Made by a program: the position numbers and the translations under genes. 7,184 nucleotides of DNA from NCBI GenBank assembly GCA_947175845.1, contig CAMWOK010000151.1, forward strand, positions 1 through 7,184, written 5' to 3'. Positions within the stretch are counted from its first letter, which is position 1, and each line of letters begins with the position of its first letter. This stretch comes from an uncultured Lachnospiraceae bacterium (GTDB lineage Bacteria > Bacillota > Clostridia > Lachnospirales > Lachnospiraceae). Shown piece after piece: positions 6,681-7,184 of the stretch. A model generated the notes under the pieces. That model was not told the DNA's origin, did no database searches, and saw only the letters and a program-made list of their open reading frames with translations.

Positions 6681-6710
6681 TGAAAAAGAAGCAGATCTTA
6701 GATATCTGCT
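6681..6710 (-). terminator. Candidate first terminator at the acp stop codon
   Basis: AGCAGAT (6690-6696) and ATCTGCT (6704-6710) form a 7-bp stem with a 7-nt loop, overlapping the end of the acyl carrier protein gene. On the minus strand it is followed by TCTTTTTC. The stem is AT-rich and short, so it would be weaker than the hairpin at 6572-6617. The two may act in tandem. The stretch 6618-6680 between them shows nothing beyond the small palindrome CACCGGTG at 6637-6644. Confidence 0.5.
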
Positions 6711-6931
6711 CCCTGCTCTCTCAGAAATTCAATGATGTCGCCAACGGTTTTTACTCTCTTGTCCATCTCCTCATAGTCTGCGCTGATACCGTACTCATCC
6801 TCAAATGCCATGATCAGCTCCACAAGGTCAATGGAATCCGCTCCAAGGTCATCTTTCAGATTCAAATCCTCCGTGAGCTCCACGCCTGTTAAATGTAACT
6901 GTTCCTCGATGATTTCCAATACTCTTTCCAT
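6698..6931 (-). CDS. acpP: Acyl carrier protein
   Basis: The 77-residue acidic protein has the size and four-helix pattern of a free-standing acyl carrier protein. The phosphopantetheine attachment site is Ser33 within GADSIDLVEL (30-39); helix II (33-47) is acidic as needed for docking to fatty-acid synthesis enzymes, and the final helix ends at about residue 72. It should be converted to the holo form by a 4'-phosphopantetheinyl transferase and carry growing acyl chains as thioesters in the cytoplasm. AAAGGAGA (plus 6938-6945) lies just 6 nt upstream of the ATG. No fab or other acyl-metabolism gene is next to it in the window, so a housekeeping role in type II fatty-acid synthesis is probable but not proven. 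A dedicated carrier for another acyl pathway is the alternative. It differs from common AcpP in reading DSIDLVE instead of DSLDxVE. Confidence 0.9.
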   Translation of the reverse strand: MERVLEIIEEQLHLTGVELTEDLNLKDDLGADSIDLVELIMAFEDEYGISADYEEMDKRVKTVGDIIEFLREQGADI

Positions 6932-7103
6932 TCAAAATCTCCTTTATGCAACCTTTCCCGTATTTTGACAAAACACTCATATAGTGCTTTTGGCTGTTGA
7001 GACAGCCCCTTTACATCTTATTGTATGCAGTTTCGCCGTGTCTTATGATGCGTCAAATCTGTTCGGATCCAGAAGCGTTCTGACCAAAATCACAATCTCG
7101 ACA
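6932..7103 (-). promoter_or_regulatory. Long inferred 5' leader of the acyl carrier protein gene
   Basis: If transcription starts about 7 nt after the -10 at 7110-7115, the leader is about 170 nt, long for a bacterial housekeeping gene. It contains a perfect 6-4-6 hairpin GGCTGT/ACAGCC (plus 6992-7007), a weak CACT/AGTG stem (6974-6986) and TTTTG-A-CAAAA (6963-6973), an 11-bp near-palindrome about 20 nt before the ribosome binding site. No U-tract follows the hairpin on the minus strand, so it is not an attenuator of the usual type. A second promoter inside the leader, for example TATATG near 6977-6982, is possible but has no good -35. Confidence 0.35.
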
Positions 7104-7109
7104 AACAGA

Positions 7110-7138
7110 AGTATATTATCCCTCTATATATTTGTCAA
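7110..7138 (-). promoter_or_regulatory. Strong sigma-A promoter upstream of acp
   Basis: On the minus strand a perfect -35 TTGACA (plus 7133-7138) is followed after 17 bp by TATACT (plus 7110-7115), a five-of-six -10. It is the best promoter match in the window. The adjacent upstream DNA (7139-7168) is A/T rich with regularly spaced A-tracts, as expected for an UP element or curved promoter DNA. It points toward the acyl carrier protein gene and no other gene intervenes. Confidence 0.7.
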
Positions 7139-7140
7139 TG

Positions 7141-7167
7141 AATTTTCTAAAATTTTCCTGAAATTTT
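7141..7167. repeat. Three helically phased A/T-tracts
   Basis: AATTTT occurs at 7141-7146, 7151-7156 and 7162-7167, i.e. with 10- and 11-bp periodicity, placing all three tracts on the same face of the helix. Such phasing bends DNA intrinsically. The array begins 3 bp upstream of the minus-strand -35, the place where the RNA polymerase alpha subunits contact UP elements. Confidence 0.6.
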
Positions 7168-7184
7168 GTAACAGTTCAGCCATA

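Noticed and set aside
6852..6980. Small out-of-frame ORF starting in the acp leader (minus-strand ATG at 6980) and overlapping the acp start
   Set aside because: No ribosome binding site precedes the ATG and the product shows no recognisable feature. A start-stop ATGTAA higher in the leader is likewise unsupported.
6932..7103. Riboswitch or FapR operator in the acp leader
   Set aside because: No known riboswitch core or FapR-like palindrome could be identified by eye; only simple short inverted repeats are present.
1..7184. CRISPR arrays, tRNA or rRNA genes, insertion sequences and attachment sites
   Set aside because: There are no regularly spaced repeats, cloverleaf-like sequence, transposase-like protein or terminal inverted repeats with target duplication anywhere in the window.

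Overview
The window reads as an ordinary chromosomal segment from a low-to-mid-GC Gram-positive bacterium, most likely a gut-type Clostridia/Lachnospiraceae relative. This is inferred from strong AGGAGG-type ribosome binding sites on every gene, sigma-A-type promoters, intrinsic terminators, and the family mix (GHL10 secreted glycosidase, LytTR regulator, DexB-like GH13 enzyme). No species can be named from the sequence alone. There is no rRNA, tRNA, CRISPR array, transposase or phage gene.

Left part, plus strand: an upstream region with a direct and an inverted repeat (69-113) precedes a secreted GHL10-family glycosyl hydrolase-like protein (155-1309), which ends at a good intrinsic terminator (1315-1370). 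The U-tract of that terminator overlaps the -35 of a promoter (1362-1389) that appears to start the next operon.

Middle, plus strand, 1451-4821: a four-gene unit made of a LytTR-type DNA-binding regulator whose N-terminal half looks like a receiver lacking its phospho-acceptor Asp, an ABC ATPase, and two paralogous ABC-2-type permeases. Gene spacing (9 nt, a 4-nt overlap, 51 nt) supports one transcript. The three transport proteins match the COG4586/COG4587/COG3694 type of uncharacterised exporter. The substrate is not readable from the sequence, and no partner histidine kinase lies in the window.

Right part, minus strand: a cytoplasmic GH13 glucan-1,6-alpha-glucosidase of the DexB type (4839-6467) runs convergently into the ABC operon across a 17-nt gap containing a GC-rich hairpin. 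It has its own promoter with a palindrome over the -10. Upstream of it, a standalone acyl carrier protein gene (6698-6931) is followed by two terminator candidates and preceded by a very good promoter (7110-7138), phased A-tracts (7141-7167) and an inferred leader of about 170 nt.

Functionally these are four separate transcription units: an extracellular glycan-acting enzyme, a regulator-exporter operon, isomalto-oligosaccharide breakdown, and an acyl carrier for fatty-acid or related acyl metabolism. The most interesting items are the kinase-less, pseudo-receiver LytTR/exporter operon and the elaborate acp upstream region. I do not see a clearly new biological system.
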